From Nitratireductor sp. (GTDB taxonomy: Bacteria > Pseudomonadota > Alphaproteobacteria > Rhizobiales > Rhizobiaceae), in contig NZ_CP051236.1 in the NCBI RefSeq assembly GCF_017794765.1, forward strand, positions 1,269,619 to 1,333,618: DNA of 64,000 nucleotides, given 5' to 3'. This document shows positions 48,744 through 58,034 of this stretch, piece by piece (the stretch's first letter is position 1; each line of letters begins with the position of its first letter). A program made the translations under genes and the position numbers. The notes below the pieces were generated by a model. It was not told where the DNA came from. It ran no database searches and was given only the letters and a program-made list of their open reading frames with translations.

Positions 48744-49676
48744 ATGATTTCAAACTTACCGTCACTTGCCGGGCGTTTCCTGGCTTCCGCCATCGCGGTT
48801 GCGGCCTTCCTGCCGGGTTATGCCAATTCAGGAGAGGTCACTGTTCAACATGCTCAAGGTGAAACCGTTTTGCAGGACACGCCCAGGAAGGTCCTGACAT
48901 TCGATCTCGCCGCGCTGGATACGCTCGATGCGCTGGGCGTTGAGGTGGCGGGCGTTCCAAGCGCGCTGATCCCCGCCTATCTGTCCAGATATGAGGGTGA
49001 AGATTACGCAAAGATCGGTTCCCTCTTCGAACCTGACTTCGAGGCGGTGAATGCGGCGAGCCCGGATCTCATCATTGTGGCAGGCCGGTCCGCCCCGCAA
49101 TACGAGGCGCTGTCGAAGATCGCTCCGACCATCGACCTGACCATCAAGCCCGACAACTTTCTGAAAGGGGCTCAGGAGAATGCACGTAAACTGGGCACGA
49201 TTTTCGAGAAGGAAGAAGCGGCGGAGGCGCTGATCGGCAAGCTCGACACATCGGTCGCTGCGTTGCAGCAGACCGCAAAAGATGCCGGAAAAGGCCTGAT
49301 CATTCTTACCAATGGAGGCAAGGTTTCGGCCTATGGCCCCGGCTCGCGTTTCGGCTGGCTGCATGACGATCTCGGTATTGCGCCTGCCGTTGAGGATGTG
49401 GAGGCGGCCACGCACGGCGAAGCTGTTTCGTTTGAATTCATCCTCAAGACAAATCCGGACTGGCTTTTCGTGGTCGACCGCGATTCGGCGGTCGGAAATG
49501 ACGGCCAGTCGGCGAAACAAACGCTCGACAACGAACTCGTTGCCGCAACCACCGCCGCAAAGGAAGGCAATATCTATTACGCCGACGCGGTTCGCTGGTA
49601 TCTCGTTGGCGGCGGCATGACTGCCCTCCAGGCAGAAGTCGACGCGATCACCAGGGCACTGAGCGCAGCCGACTGA
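48744..49676 (+). CDS. Iron-siderophore ABC transporter substrate-binding protein
   Basis: The 310-residue periplasmic protein starts at MISNLPSL, after GGAG, with a signal peptide to about residue 28. It has the helical-backbone binding fold of the FecB/FepB class. Segments such as VLTFDLAALDTLDALG, SPDLIIVAGRS and DWLFVVDRDSAVG resemble the catecholate-binding YclQ/FatB/CeuE group. It leads a four-gene operon. A TonB receptor is not in the window. Confidence 0.9.
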   Translation: MISNLPSLAGRFLASAIAVAAFLPGYANSGEVTVQHAQGETVLQDTPRKVLTFDLAALDTLDALGVEVAGVPSALIPAYLSRYEGEDYAKIGSLFEPDFEAVNAASPDLIIVAGRSAPQYEALSKIAPTIDLTIKPDNFLKGAQENARKLGTIFEKEEAAEALIGKLDTSVAALQQTAKDAGKGLIILTNGGKVSAYGPGSRFGWLHDDLGIAPAVEDVEAATHGEAVSFEFILKTNPDWLFVVDRDSAVGNDGQSAKQTLDNELVAATTAAKEGNIYYADAVRWYLVGGGMTALQAEVDAITRALSAAD

Positions 49677-49683
49677 CCGGACC

Positions 49684-50685
49684 ATGCAAGCCGCCGCCAG
49701 CATGACCGTTCGAGTTCGCCCCGCCGCCGGCCTGATGCTGGCGGTGGGATGCGTTCTTGTTCTGGCAGCCATCAGCCTGTTCGTCGGGGTGGCCGACATG
49801 CCGCTCGGTGACCTCATTTCCGGTGATGGCAGCGCGCAGGCCATCCAGCTGCTTCTCGTAAGCCGCATACCCCGCACGGTGGCGCTGGTGCTTTCAGGCA
49901 TGTCGATGGGCGTCGCCGCACTCATCATGCAGATGCTGTTTCGCAATCGCTTCGTGGAGCCCACGACCACCGGCACGGTTGAAGCTGCAAGTCTTGGCCT
50001 GCTGGTGGTGGCGCTGCTCGCGCCGGGCCTGCCAGTATTCTACAAGATGGTTGTGGCTTCGGGCTTTGCGCTGGGCACGACTTTCCTGTTTCTGCGCCTG
50101 GTCTCGAAAATCCCGGCTGGTTCCAGTTTGGTCGTGCCGCTTCTGGGATTGATGTTCGGCGGTGTCATCAATGCAGTCACGACCTTTTTTGCCTACCGCT
50201 ACGACCTGCTTCAATCACTCGCGACATGGACAAATGGCGATTTCTCCGGTGTGCTGCGCGGGCGTTATGAACTGCTTTTCATCGCCGGGGGGCTCGCAGT
50301 CCTGTCCTATCTGGCGGCAGACCGGTTCACCGTGGCAGGGCTGGGCGAGAGCTTTACCCGCAATCTCGGCCTGAATTACGGGCGCATAGTTGCGTCAGGC
50401 CTGGCGATCGTTTCGATGGTATCGGCCGCCGCGGTTGTGACGGCGGGAACCGTACCGTTTCTGGGGCTCATCGTAGCCAATCTCGTCAGCATGGCGGTGG
50501 GCGATAATCTGCGCCGCGCCCTGCCATGGGTTGCCGTCTCAGGGGCGGGGTTTCTTCTCGCATGTGACATCATCGGGCGCGTGGTGCGTTTTCCCTATGA
50601 AATCCCGGTCGGTACGGTCGCGGGCGTTCTCGGCTCCGGCATTTTCCTGTTCCTCCTCCTTCGCCGGCGGGCGCGCTTTGGCTAA
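49684..50685 (+). CDS. Iron-siderophore ABC transporter permease (FecCD family, first)
   Basis: The 333-residue permease has about nine helices, with SRIPRTVALVLSGMSMGVAALIMQ and the cytoplasmic loop ESFTRNLGLNYGRIV followed by FLGLIVANLV. It starts 7 bases after the binding-protein gene. Confidence 0.92.
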   Translation: MQAAASMTVRVRPAAGLMLAVGCVLVLAAISLFVGVADMPLGDLISGDGSAQAIQLLLVSRIPRTVALVLSGMSMGVAALIMQMLFRNRFVEPTTTGTVEAASLGLLVVALLAPGLPVFYKMVVASGFALGTTFLFLRLVSKIPAGSSLVVPLLGLMFGGVINAVTTFFAYRYDLLQSLATWTNGDFSGVLRGRYELLFIAGGLAVLSYLAADRFTVAGLGESFTRNLGLNYGRIVASGLAIVSMVSAAAVVTAGTVPFLGLIVANLVSMAVGDNLRRALPWVAVSGAGFLLACDIIGRVVRFPYEIPVGTVAGVLGSGIFLFLLLRRRARFG

Positions 50686-51646
50686 AACTCCCCCATGGCA
50701 AAGGCCTCGTCTGGCGCTCGCTCTCCTCGGTTTCACCGCTGCTGCAGCGATGGCAGCCTTCATGACCGTCGGCGCAAAAGGCAACTGGGACTTCGTGCTG
50801 CCGTTTCGCGGCGGAAAGCTGCTTGGCCTCGTTCTGGTCGCCTACGCGGTGGCGACGGCGACCGTACTGTTTCAGACCATCACACAGAACCGGATACTGA
50901 CACCGGCGGTGATGGGGTTCGATTCGCTCTATGTGGCGCTCCAGACAGCACTCGTTTTTTTTCTCGGTACACGGGATCTGGCGATCATAGACATGCGCCC
51001 CCGTTTCGTTCTGGAGACGATGCTCATGGTGGCCATGTCGATGGCGCTGTTTCACTGGCTTTTTCTTTCCCGTCGGCGCAGCCTGCATCTTGTGGTGCTG
51101 GCGGGTCTGGTGTTCGGCGTGTTCTTCCGCAGCCTCTCACACATGATGCAGCGCATTCTCGATCCCAATGAGTTCATAGCCCTGCAGGACATGTTGTTCG
51201 CCAGCTTCAACACGATCGATACGCAGTTGCTGGCGGTCTCTTCGGTGATCGTGCTGGTGACAGCCTGGGTGAGCCGCCGGCTGCTGGCGAAGCTCGATGT
51301 TTTGATGCTGGGACGTGATACGGCGGTCAACCTGGGCATCGATTACCAGCGCGTGGTGATGATGCTGTTCGCGGTGATCGCCGTTCTGGTTTCCGTTTCC
51401 ACTGCGCTGGTCGGGCCGGTTACTTTCTTCGGGCTTCTGGTGGCAAGCCTTGCCTATCAGGCGGTGGGCACGGACCGGCATGAATACACGCTGCCAGCGG
51501 CAACGCTGATCGCCATCATCGCGCTGGTGGGCGGGCAAACCGTGATGGAGCGCGTGTTCGGTTTCGACACTGCGCTGAGCGTCATTATCGAGTTTACCGG
51601 CGGCATTGCCTTCATGCTGTTGCTCTACCGGAATCTGAACCGATGA
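50678..51646 (+). CDS. Iron-siderophore ABC transporter permease (FecCD family, second)
   Basis: The open frame reaches back to 50531, but overlap with the first permease argues against that. TTG 50678, overlapping its stop by 8 bases, gives 322 residues, the usual family length. The start is uncertain because no clear ribosome-binding site is seen; ATG 50597 is the main alternative. The family loop GRDTAVNLGIDYQRV and TFFGLLVASLAYQ are present. It overlaps the ATPase gene by ATGA. Confidence 0.86.
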   Translation: MAKTPPWQRPRLALALLGFTAAAAMAAFMTVGAKGNWDFVLPFRGGKLLGLVLVAYAVATATVLFQTITQNRILTPAVMGFDSLYVALQTALVFFLGTRDLAIIDMRPRFVLETMLMVAMSMALFHWLFLSRRRSLHLVVLAGLVFGVFFRSLSHMMQRILDPNEFIALQDMLFASFNTIDTQLLAVSSVIVLVTAWVSRRLLAKLDVLMLGRDTAVNLGIDYQRVVMMLFAVIAVLVSVSTALVGPVTFFGLLVASLAYQAVGTDRHEYTLPAATLIAIIALVGGQTVMERVFGFDTALSVIIEFTGGIAFMLLLYRNLNR

Positions 51647-52401
51647 TCGAAATCCACAATCTCACCAAGTGCTATGATGAAGCGACGGTTGTCGACGATG
51701 TCAGCCTGAAGCTGCCGGAGAGCGGCATCACCGCGATTGTCGGCCCGAACGGAGCCGGAAAATCGACGCTTCTGTCCATGATGGCGCGGCTGATCGCGCC
51801 CACGGCGGGGCGGGTTCTTGTCGATGGGCTCGACGTGCAGGAAACACCAGGCGCGGTGCTTGCCAAGCGGCTGGCAATCCTCAAGCAGAACAATCAGGTC
51901 AACATGCGTCTGACGGTGAGCGAGCTTGTCGCCTTCGGGCGGTTTCCGCATTCAGGTGGCCGCCCGACGGTGGAGGACAAGCGGCATATCGACGAGGCGA
52001 TCGCCTATCTGGGGCTCAATGAGTTGCGAGACCGGTTTCTGGACGAGTTATCGGGGGGGCAGCGCCAGCGCGCCTTCGTGGCCATGGTGCTGGCGCAGGA
52101 CACGAAATATGTGCTGCTCGACGAACCGCTAAACAGCCTCGACATGAAGCACGCGGCCGCGATGATGAAGCTGCTGCGGCGGACCGCCGACGAGCTCGCG
52201 AAATCGATCACCGTGGTGATCCACGACATCAATTTTGCCTCCATCTATGCCGACCATGTGGTGGCGATGCGCGACGGGCGCGTGATGCTTGAGGGCGGGG
52301 CGGTCGATCTCATGCAGGAACTGGTTCTCAAGGACATTTACGACACGGTCGTGAAGGTGCGAGAGGTCGACGGGCACCGGTTGGGGCTGCACTATCTCTG
52401 A
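51643..52401 (+). CDS. Iron-siderophore ABC transporter ATPase (FecE/FepC type)
   Basis: The 252-residue ATPase has Walker A (GPNGAGKST), LSGGQRQRAFVAMVLAQ and LLDEPLNSLD. It powers the two FecCD-type permeases. It ends 9 bases from the convergent lacI-type gene. Confidence 0.93.
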   Translation: MIEIHNLTKCYDEATVVDDVSLKLPESGITAIVGPNGAGKSTLLSMMARLIAPTAGRVLVDGLDVQETPGAVLAKRLAILKQNNQVNMRLTVSELVAFGRFPHSGGRPTVEDKRHIDEAIAYLGLNELRDRFLDELSGGQRQRAFVAMVLAQDTKYVLLDEPLNSLDMKHAAAMMKLLRRTADELAKSITVVIHDINFASIYADHVVAMRDGRVMLEGGAVDLMQELVLKDIYDTVVKVREVDGHRLGLHYL

Positions 52402-52410
52402 GGGAAGCCG

Positions 52411-53427
52411 CTATCTGGCATTGCTGCCGCGAACGGATTTGCGCCAGGACATGGGCGCTGCCAAACGGATGACGCGCGTTTCGCCATCTCCTTCGTCTTC
52501 GGCCAGCCAGTCCACGGCGGAAGAGGCAATTTCCCCTATCGGTTGCCGGAAGGTGGTGAGCTGATAGCTGTCCCAGCTGGACTGCGGAATATCGTCAAAG
52601 CCGATCACCGAGAGATCGTCCGGTATCGAAAGAGAAAAGCGGTGACGGGCAGCGTCCATCACCCCGCAGGCGATCAGGTCTGTTGTGCAGAAAATGGCGT
52701 CCGGCCTGTCCGGCAGCACGAGCAGGCGTTCGCCCAGTGCCAGACCGCTCTCATATCCGGTCGGGCCGAAACGCTCGCAGGTCACAGACAGTCCGCGTCG
52801 GTGTGCTTCAGCGAGAAACCCTTCCTCCCGTGCGACAAGACTGGGTGTGCCGGCATTGGATGTCGCCACCGCCAGCGTTCGGCAGCCGGCTCTGAGAAAC
52901 GAGGTGAGCGCCAGGCGGGCTGCGTCGGCGTCGTTGAGGCGTATCTGGATAGATCGCGAATGTGCGTCGTCACGGTTAATGAGGACGAGGCGAAGCCCGT
53001 TACGATGGCACAGGTCGCTGATGGATTTGTCGGGCATGCCTGACAGAACGATCGCTGCCTCCGCGCGATAGCGGATCGCCTGTTGCAGGGCCATGTCCAC
53101 GCTTCTGTCCGAGCGATCCGTGTTGATGAGGATGGCGACCCGGCCAACGGCCTGAAGGCGCTCGGTCAGGGCGCGGAGAAGCTCGGAGCGGTAGGGTGTG
53201 GCCAGATCCGCCCCCACCACGGCGACGATCCCTGTCTTCTGGCTTATGAGGCCTCTGGCAAGGTGATTGACCTGATACCCGAGCGCCTCGGCGGCAGCGA
53301 TGACCTTGCTGCGCGTCTCCTCTGAAACGCTCGCACCAGGTGTGAAGGTGCGTGAAACGGCAGCGCGGGAAACCCCGGCCCGGGCCGCAACATCCTTGGC
53401 ACTGACGGAAGCCTTTCGAACCGGCAC
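52411..53427 (-). CDS. LacI-family transcriptional regulator
   Basis: The 338-residue regulator starts at GTG 53427, which has AGGAG five to six bases upstream; the ATG 36 bases earlier lacks a site. The helix-turn-helix (AKDVAARAGVSRAAVSR) and hinge are followed by a periplasmic-binding-type sensor domain (about 60-338). It is divergent from an AfuABC-type transporter operon and probably represses it until a sugar or sugar phosphate binds. Two similar palindromes in the intergenic region look like its operators. Confidence 0.92.
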   Translation of the reverse strand: MPVRKASVSAKDVAARAGVSRAAVSRTFTPGASVSEETRSKVIAAAEALGYQVNHLARGLISQKTGIVAVVGADLATPYRSELLRALTERLQAVGRVAILINTDRSDRSVDMALQQAIRYRAEAAIVLSGMPDKSISDLCHRNGLRLVLINRDDAHSRSIQIRLNDADAARLALTSFLRAGCRTLAVATSNAGTPSLVAREEGFLAEAHRRGLSVTCERFGPTGYESGLALGERLLVLPDRPDAIFCTTDLIACGVMDAARHRFSLSIPDDLSVIGFDDIPQSSWDSYQLTTFRQPIGEIASSAVDWLAEDEGDGETRVIRLAAPMSWRKSVRGSNAR

Positions 53428-53470
53428 GTTTGCTCCTGACGGTGTGTTTGTTGCTCGGATCATAAACGGA

Positions 53471-53486
53471 TTGCACAGCTGTTCAA
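53471..53486. promoter_or_regulatory. LacI-type operator, site near lacI
   Basis: TTGCACAGCTGTTCAA is a 16-bp palindrome with one mismatched pair. It is closely similar to the site at 53569-53584 and lies 44 bases before the lacI start. Confidence 0.6.
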
Positions 53487-53540
53487 TCAGAACGTTAGTA
53501 TCAAATTACCTTGCCTTATGAAATTTTTATATCACGACCA

Positions 53541-53569
53541 TTGACAGCTCCTTCAAGTCGGAAGAACAT
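53541..53569 (+). promoter_or_regulatory. Promoter of the AfuABC-type operon
   Basis: TTGACA (53541-53546) and GAACAT (53564-53569) lie 17 bases apart. The LacI-type operator starts on the last -10 base and covers the start point. Confidence 0.6.
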
Positions 53570-53584
53570 TGCACACGTGTGCAA
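53569..53584. promoter_or_regulatory. LacI-type operator, main site
   Basis: TTGCACACGTGTGCAA is a perfect 16-bp palindrome with a central CG, the usual LacI/PurR-family form. It sits over the transcription start of the divergent operon, 33 bases before the binding-protein ATG. Confidence 0.75.
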
Positions 53585-53616
53585 AATAAATCCGATAAGC
53601 ACCAAGGGAGGGTTTC

Positions 53617-54645
53617 ATGAAGAAAAACTATCTGGCGACGGTGGCGCTGGCGGCAGGTTCCGTTCTGGCGTCGCAGGCCGTGGCGAATGCGGACGAGTTG
53701 AATCTGATCTGCTCGGCTGATGTGGTCATCTGTGAACTGCTCGTCGAAAAGTTCGAGGCCGAGCACGATATCGACGTTTCCATGGTGCGGCTGTCTTCCG
53801 GCGAGGCCTATGCGAAAGTGCGCGCGGAAGCGCGCAATCCGAAGACGGATATCTGGTGGGGAGGAACCGGCGATCCGCATCTTCAGGCGGCGGCCGACGG
53901 GCTAACCATGGCCTACAAGTCGCCAATGCTGGATGAGCTCCTGCCGTGGGCGGTCAAGCAGGCCGAGAGTGCCGACTACAAGACCGTTGGCGTTTATTCC
54001 GGCGCGCTTGGCTGGGGCTACAACAAGGAATTTCTGGCCGACAAGGGCATCGAGCCGCCCAAATGCTGGGCGGATCTGCTGAACCCGGCGCTGAAGGGTG
54101 AAATCCAGGTGGCGAACCCGAACTCCTCGGGCACGGCCTACACTGCGCTTGCCACGCTCGTCCAGCTCATGGGCGAAGACGAGGCATTCGAGTTCCTCAA
54201 GAAGATGAACGATAATGTGTCGCAATACACCAAGTCGGGCTCTGCGCCGGTGAAGGCGGCTGCTCGCGGCGAAACCGGGATCGGCATCGTCTTCATGCAT
54301 GATGCGGTCGCCCAGGCGGTCGAGGGCTTTCCCATCGGTGTGGTCGCGCCCTGCGAGGGAACGGGTTACGAGATCGGCTCCATGTCGATCGTCAACCGTG
54401 CACGCAACGAAGAGGCTGCCAAGACATGGTATGACTGGGTGCTGAAGGCGGATGTGCAGTCGCTCCTGAAGGATGCCAAGTCGTTCCAGATCCCGTCAAA
54501 TGCCTCTGCAGAGGTTCCGGAGGAATCGCCGAGCCTCGATGAGGTCAAGCTGATCGACTACGACTTCGTGACCTATGGCAGCTCGGACAAGCGAAAAGCG
54601 CTGCTTGAGCGTTGGGATCGCGAGATTGGTGCCATTGCCAACTGA
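53617..54645 (+). CDS. ABC transporter substrate-binding protein (AfuA/FbpA-like, family 1)
   Basis: The 342-residue periplasmic protein has a signal peptide ending near ANA-DELN (about residue 25). The fold is that of FbpA/AfuA receptors: ELNLICSADVVICELL, TDIWWGGTGDPH, WADLLNPALKGEI. AfuA-type members bind sugar phosphates, others ferric iron or phosphonates. LacI control and a phosphatase gene in the operon favour a phosphorylated sugar or polyol. The FbpA iron-binding tyrosine pair is not evident. Confidence 0.88.
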   Translation: MKKNYLATVALAAGSVLASQAVANADELNLICSADVVICELLVEKFEAEHDIDVSMVRLSSGEAYAKVRAEARNPKTDIWWGGTGDPHLQAAADGLTMAYKSPMLDELLPWAVKQAESADYKTVGVYSGALGWGYNKEFLADKGIEPPKCWADLLNPALKGEIQVANPNSSGTAYTALATLVQLMGEDEAFEFLKKMNDNVSQYTKSGSAPVKAAARGETGIGIVFMHDAVAQAVEGFPIGVVAPCEGTGYEIGSMSIVNRARNEEAAKTWYDWVLKADVQSLLKDAKSFQIPSNASAEVPEESPSLDEVKLIDYDFVTYGSSDKRKALLERWDREIGAIAN

Positions 54646-54659
54646 TCCAGCGCTCGCAA

Positions 54660-54692
54660 GCCTCGGGTTTCATCGGGGGTGAAGCCCGAGGC
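54660..54692 (+). promoter_or_regulatory. Intercistronic hairpin after the binding-protein gene
   Basis: GCCTCGGGTTTCA pairs with TGAAGCCCGAGGC over 13 positions (one G-T) around a 7-base loop, with no T tract. It probably stabilises the binding-protein message. Confidence 0.6.
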
Positions 54693-54715
54693 GCCCCTCA
54701 CGGACAGGACTGCAC

Positions 54716-56950
54716 ATGATGACGCGCGAAAACCGTCGGCTCGACGTGACGTTCGGGCTTGGCCTTGCCGCTATTTGTCTTCTGCCATGGTATCGGGTTG
54801 AGGGCGGGTTTTTCTCACTGCAGTGGGTGGGGGAGATGGCAGGCGAGCCGGACCTCTATCCCGGCCTGTTGCAACTCTTTACGGGTCGTTCCTGGCTCCT
54901 GATCGCTTTCATCCTGTTCGCGGCAGCAATTGCAACACGGATTGCCATGCCCGCCGGAAAGCTGCGCGGCGGGCGACTGGCGCTGATCGGTGCAGTCGGT
55001 ACCGGATTCATGATCCTGCAGGGGCTTGCCATCACGCTGTGGGGGTGGGCCTGGGGCGTGAGCGAAACGCTGTTCGGGCCCCTTGATCCGGGGCAACCGG
55101 CCTTTGGCGCGGGCGCGGTCATTCTCTCGCTGGGCTTTCTGGCCCTCATCGCCTACGGACTGGCCGAACGCGGCGCGATGAAGGGAGACGCCTTCACGGT
55201 CGGCTCCATCATCCTGCTGATCGCACTGGTGGGCGTTTTCGTCTTCTATCCGATCATCTCCATGCTTGTCGGCTCCTTCCAGGATTTCGACGGCTCCTTC
55301 AACCCGAACGGCTTCATCCGAAACATGCAGGATCCGGCTATCTGGAGCCTTGACTGCGTGGTCGGCGGGGCGCGGTGCGGCGTGGCCTGGCGAACGCTCT
55401 TTCTGGCGGTGATGACGGCAACCGCCTCAACAGCGCTTGGCCTTGCCTTCGCGCTGGTGGCAACCCGCACGGGCTTTCCCGCAAAGAAGGGCCTCAGGCT
55501 TCTCACGGTTTTGCCCATCATCACGCCGCCCTTCGTCATCGGTCTTGCTCTGACCATGATGCTCGGCCGTTCGGGGCTCGTGACCGGATGGATCGAGGCG
55601 TTTACGGGCATCGAGCTGGGGCGCTGGCTTTATGGCCTGACCGGCATCTGGATCGCGCAGGTGCTTTCCTTCACGCCCATTTCCTTCCTCGTTCTCATCG
55701 GTGTGGTGGAAGGCGTGAGCCCCTCCATGGAGGAGGCCTCGCAGACATTGCGGGCAGGGCGCTGGCGCACCTTCCGCAAGGTCTCTCTGCCGCTGATGGC
55801 GCCGGGGCTCGCCAACGCCTTCCTGATCGGCTTCATCGAGAGCATGGCGGATTTCGGCAATCCGCTGGTGCTGGGCGGAAGCCACGGGGTTCTCTCGACC
55901 GAGATATTCTTCGCCGTGGTCGGCGCGCAGACAGATCCGTCGCGCGCGGCGGTGCTCGCGATCATTCTTCTGACCTTCACGCTTTCCGCCTTCCTCTTGC
56001 AGAGGGTCTGGCTCGCCGGGCGCAATTTCGCAACGGTGACGGGCAAGGGAGATTCAGGCAAACACGCCGCCTTGCCCGGTCCACTCGTCGCCCTGCTTTA
56101 TGCAATCGTGGTGCCGTGGATTATCTTCACGCTTGCGGTCTATGGCATGATCATTTTCGGCGGCTTCGTTACCACCTGGGGCCTCGATCACACGCTGACG
56201 CTGGAGCATTATGCGCGCGGCTTCTCGGTTGAGTGGCGCGAAGGGGCGCTGGCCTGGACCGGCGTTGCCTGGGACAGTTTCTGGACAACGATGGAAATCG
56301 CACTGATCGCCGCACCTTTGACGGCAGCCGTCGGGCTGCTGACGGCCTATCTCATCGTGCGGCAGAACTTCTTTGGCAGAAACGCCTTCGAGTTCGCGCT
56401 GATGATGAGTTTCGCCATTCCCGGAACCGTCATCGGCATCAGCTACATCATGGCGTTTAACCTGCCACCCATCGAAATGACGGGCACGGCGCTGATCCTG
56501 ATTGCCTGCTTTGTGTTCCGCAACATGCCCGTGGGCGTGCGCGGCGGTGTGGCGGCGATGAGCCAGCTCGACAAAAGCCTCGATGAGGCCTCGATCACGC
56601 TGGGAGCAGGGAGCCCGCGCACGATCCGCCGGGTGATCCTGCCACTGCTTCGCCCGGCGATCATGGCGGCACTGGTTTACTCCTTTGTGCGCGCCATCAC
56701 CTCGATCAGCGCCGTCATCTTCCTGGTGAGCGCCAAATACAACATGGCAACGGCCTATATCGTGGGGCTGGTGGAGAATGGCGAATACGGCATCGCCATC
56801 GCTTACTCCTCGGTTCTCATCCTTGTCATGATCACCGTGATAGGCGGGTTCCAGCTTCTTGTCGGCGAGCGCCGGTTGAGACGGGAAAACGCAGTCAGTC
56901 GCCCGGCCGCGAAGAAACGCGCCCAATCCAGCCTGGAGGCAAAGGCATGA
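54716..56950 (+). CDS. Fused double ABC permease (FbpB/AfuB type)
   Basis: The 744-residue inner-membrane protein has two permease domains and two EAA loops: EEASQTLRAGRWRTFRKVSL (first half) and DEASITLGAGSPRTIRRVIL (second half). It therefore supplies both membrane halves of the transporter. The first about 150 residues add extra helices, as in AfuB. It overlaps the ATPase gene by ATGA (56947-56950). Confidence 0.92.
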   Translation: MMTRENRRLDVTFGLGLAAICLLPWYRVEGGFFSLQWVGEMAGEPDLYPGLLQLFTGRSWLLIAFILFAAAIATRIAMPAGKLRGGRLALIGAVGTGFMILQGLAITLWGWAWGVSETLFGPLDPGQPAFGAGAVILSLGFLALIAYGLAERGAMKGDAFTVGSIILLIALVGVFVFYPIISMLVGSFQDFDGSFNPNGFIRNMQDPAIWSLDCVVGGARCGVAWRTLFLAVMTATASTALGLAFALVATRTGFPAKKGLRLLTVLPIITPPFVIGLALTMMLGRSGLVTGWIEAFTGIELGRWLYGLTGIWIAQVLSFTPISFLVLIGVVEGVSPSMEEASQTLRAGRWRTFRKVSLPLMAPGLANAFLIGFIESMADFGNPLVLGGSHGVLSTEIFFAVVGAQTDPSRAAVLAIILLTFTLSAFLLQRVWLAGRNFATVTGKGDSGKHAALPGPLVALLYAIVVPWIIFTLAVYGMIIFGGFVTTWGLDHTLTLEHYARGFSVEWREGALAWTGVAWDSFWTTMEIALIAAPLTAAVGLLTAYLIVRQNFFGRNAFEFALMMSFAIPGTVIGISYIMAFNLPPIEMTGTALILIACFVFRNMPVGVRGGVAAMSQLDKSLDEASITLGAGSPRTIRRVILPLLRPAIMAALVYSFVRAITSISAVIFLVSAKYNMATAYIVGLVENGEYGIAIAYSSVLILVMITVIGGFQLLVGERRLRRENAVSRPAAKKRAQSSLEAKA

Positions 56951-58011
56951 GCAATTCGCAACGCGGTTCCGTCCGTTTTCGCAATGTGCGCAAGACTTTC
57001 GGTTCGTTCACGGCCATCCACGATCTCGATCTGGTGATCGAGCCGGGCACACTGGTGACGCTTCTGGGCCCCTCTGGCTGTGGCAAGACAACGACGCTAC
57101 GCATGCTGGCCGGGCTGGAGACGCCAAGTGCCGGCACGATCGAGATCGGCGGGCATGATGTGACGCGTCTGCCGGCCAATGAGCGCGATGTGGCCATGGT
57201 GTTTCAGTCCTATGCGCTGTTCCCGCATATGAGCGTGCTCGACAATGTGGCCTACGGGCTGGAGGCCGGCGGCCAGTCGAAGGCCGAAGCGCGGGAGAAT
57301 GCGCATGCGGGGCTTGCGCTCGTCGGTCTCGAAGGGTTTGGCGCACGCCTGCCGGCGGAGCTTTCCGGCGGGCAGCAGCAGCGCGTCGCCGTTGCCCGCG
57401 CGCTGGTGCTGGAGCCGCAGGTGCTTCTGCTCGACGAGCCCTTGTCCAACCTCGACGCCAGGCTTCGCCGCCGTGTCCGCACCGAAATCCGCGAGCTGCA
57501 GCAGCGGCTCGGCTTCACCGCCGTCTATGTGACGCATGATCAGGAAGAGGCGCTGGCCGTTTCCGACCGGATTGTGGTTATGGAGGGCGGGCGCATCGCG
57601 CAGGAAGGGCCGCCGCGCGAACTTTATGAGGAGCCGGCCTCCGAGTTCATTGCCGACTTCATGGGCGAGGCCAATGTGCTCGCCTGCGAGGTGCTGGACA
57701 TTGCGGAGGGCCGCGCGACGGTTCAGGTGGGCGGCCTGCAGCACACGCTGCCGACACGGAAGGCGGCACGTCCCGGCCCGGCAAAACTGGCCGTCAGGGC
57801 AAATGCCATTCGCCTTGAGGCGGGCGGGGATGCCAGCCTGCCCGGCCGGATTCAGAGCTCGGCCTATCTCGGCGACCATGTCGAATATGAGGTGGAACTC
57901 GCATCCGGAACAATCTTCGTCGTCGACAATGCGACCACCGACCCCTTGCCGCCTGCGACCGAGGTTTCCATCGGCTTTCGCGATCGTGGCATAGCCTTGA
58001 TAACAGCATGA
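56947..58011 (+). CDS. ABC transporter ATPase (FbpC/AfuC/PotA type)
   Basis: The 354-residue ATPase has GPSGCGKTTTLRML, LSGGQQQRVAVARAL, LLLDEPLSNLDA and HDQEEALAVSDRI, with a TOBE domain in the last 100 residues. The start is preceded by GGAGG and overlaps the permease stop. Confidence 0.94.
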   Translation: MSNSQRGSVRFRNVRKTFGSFTAIHDLDLVIEPGTLVTLLGPSGCGKTTTLRMLAGLETPSAGTIEIGGHDVTRLPANERDVAMVFQSYALFPHMSVLDNVAYGLEAGGQSKAEARENAHAGLALVGLEGFGARLPAELSGGQQQRVAVARALVLEPQVLLLDEPLSNLDARLRRRVRTEIRELQQRLGFTAVYVTHDQEEALAVSDRIVVMEGGRIAQEGPPRELYEEPASEFIADFMGEANVLACEVLDIAEGRATVQVGGLQHTLPTRKAARPGPAKLAVRANAIRLEAGGDASLPGRIQSSAYLGDHVEYEVELASGTIFVVDNATTDPLPPATEVSIGFRDRGIALITA

Positions 58012-58034
58012 CAACGACCATTCAGGAGAACCGC

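Noticed and set aside
53617-58011. Annotation as a ferric-iron transporter (FbpABC)
   Set aside because: The permease and ATPase fit, but LacI control, the phosphatase gene and no evident iron-binding tyrosine pair favour a sugar-phosphate or polyol-phosphate substrate.
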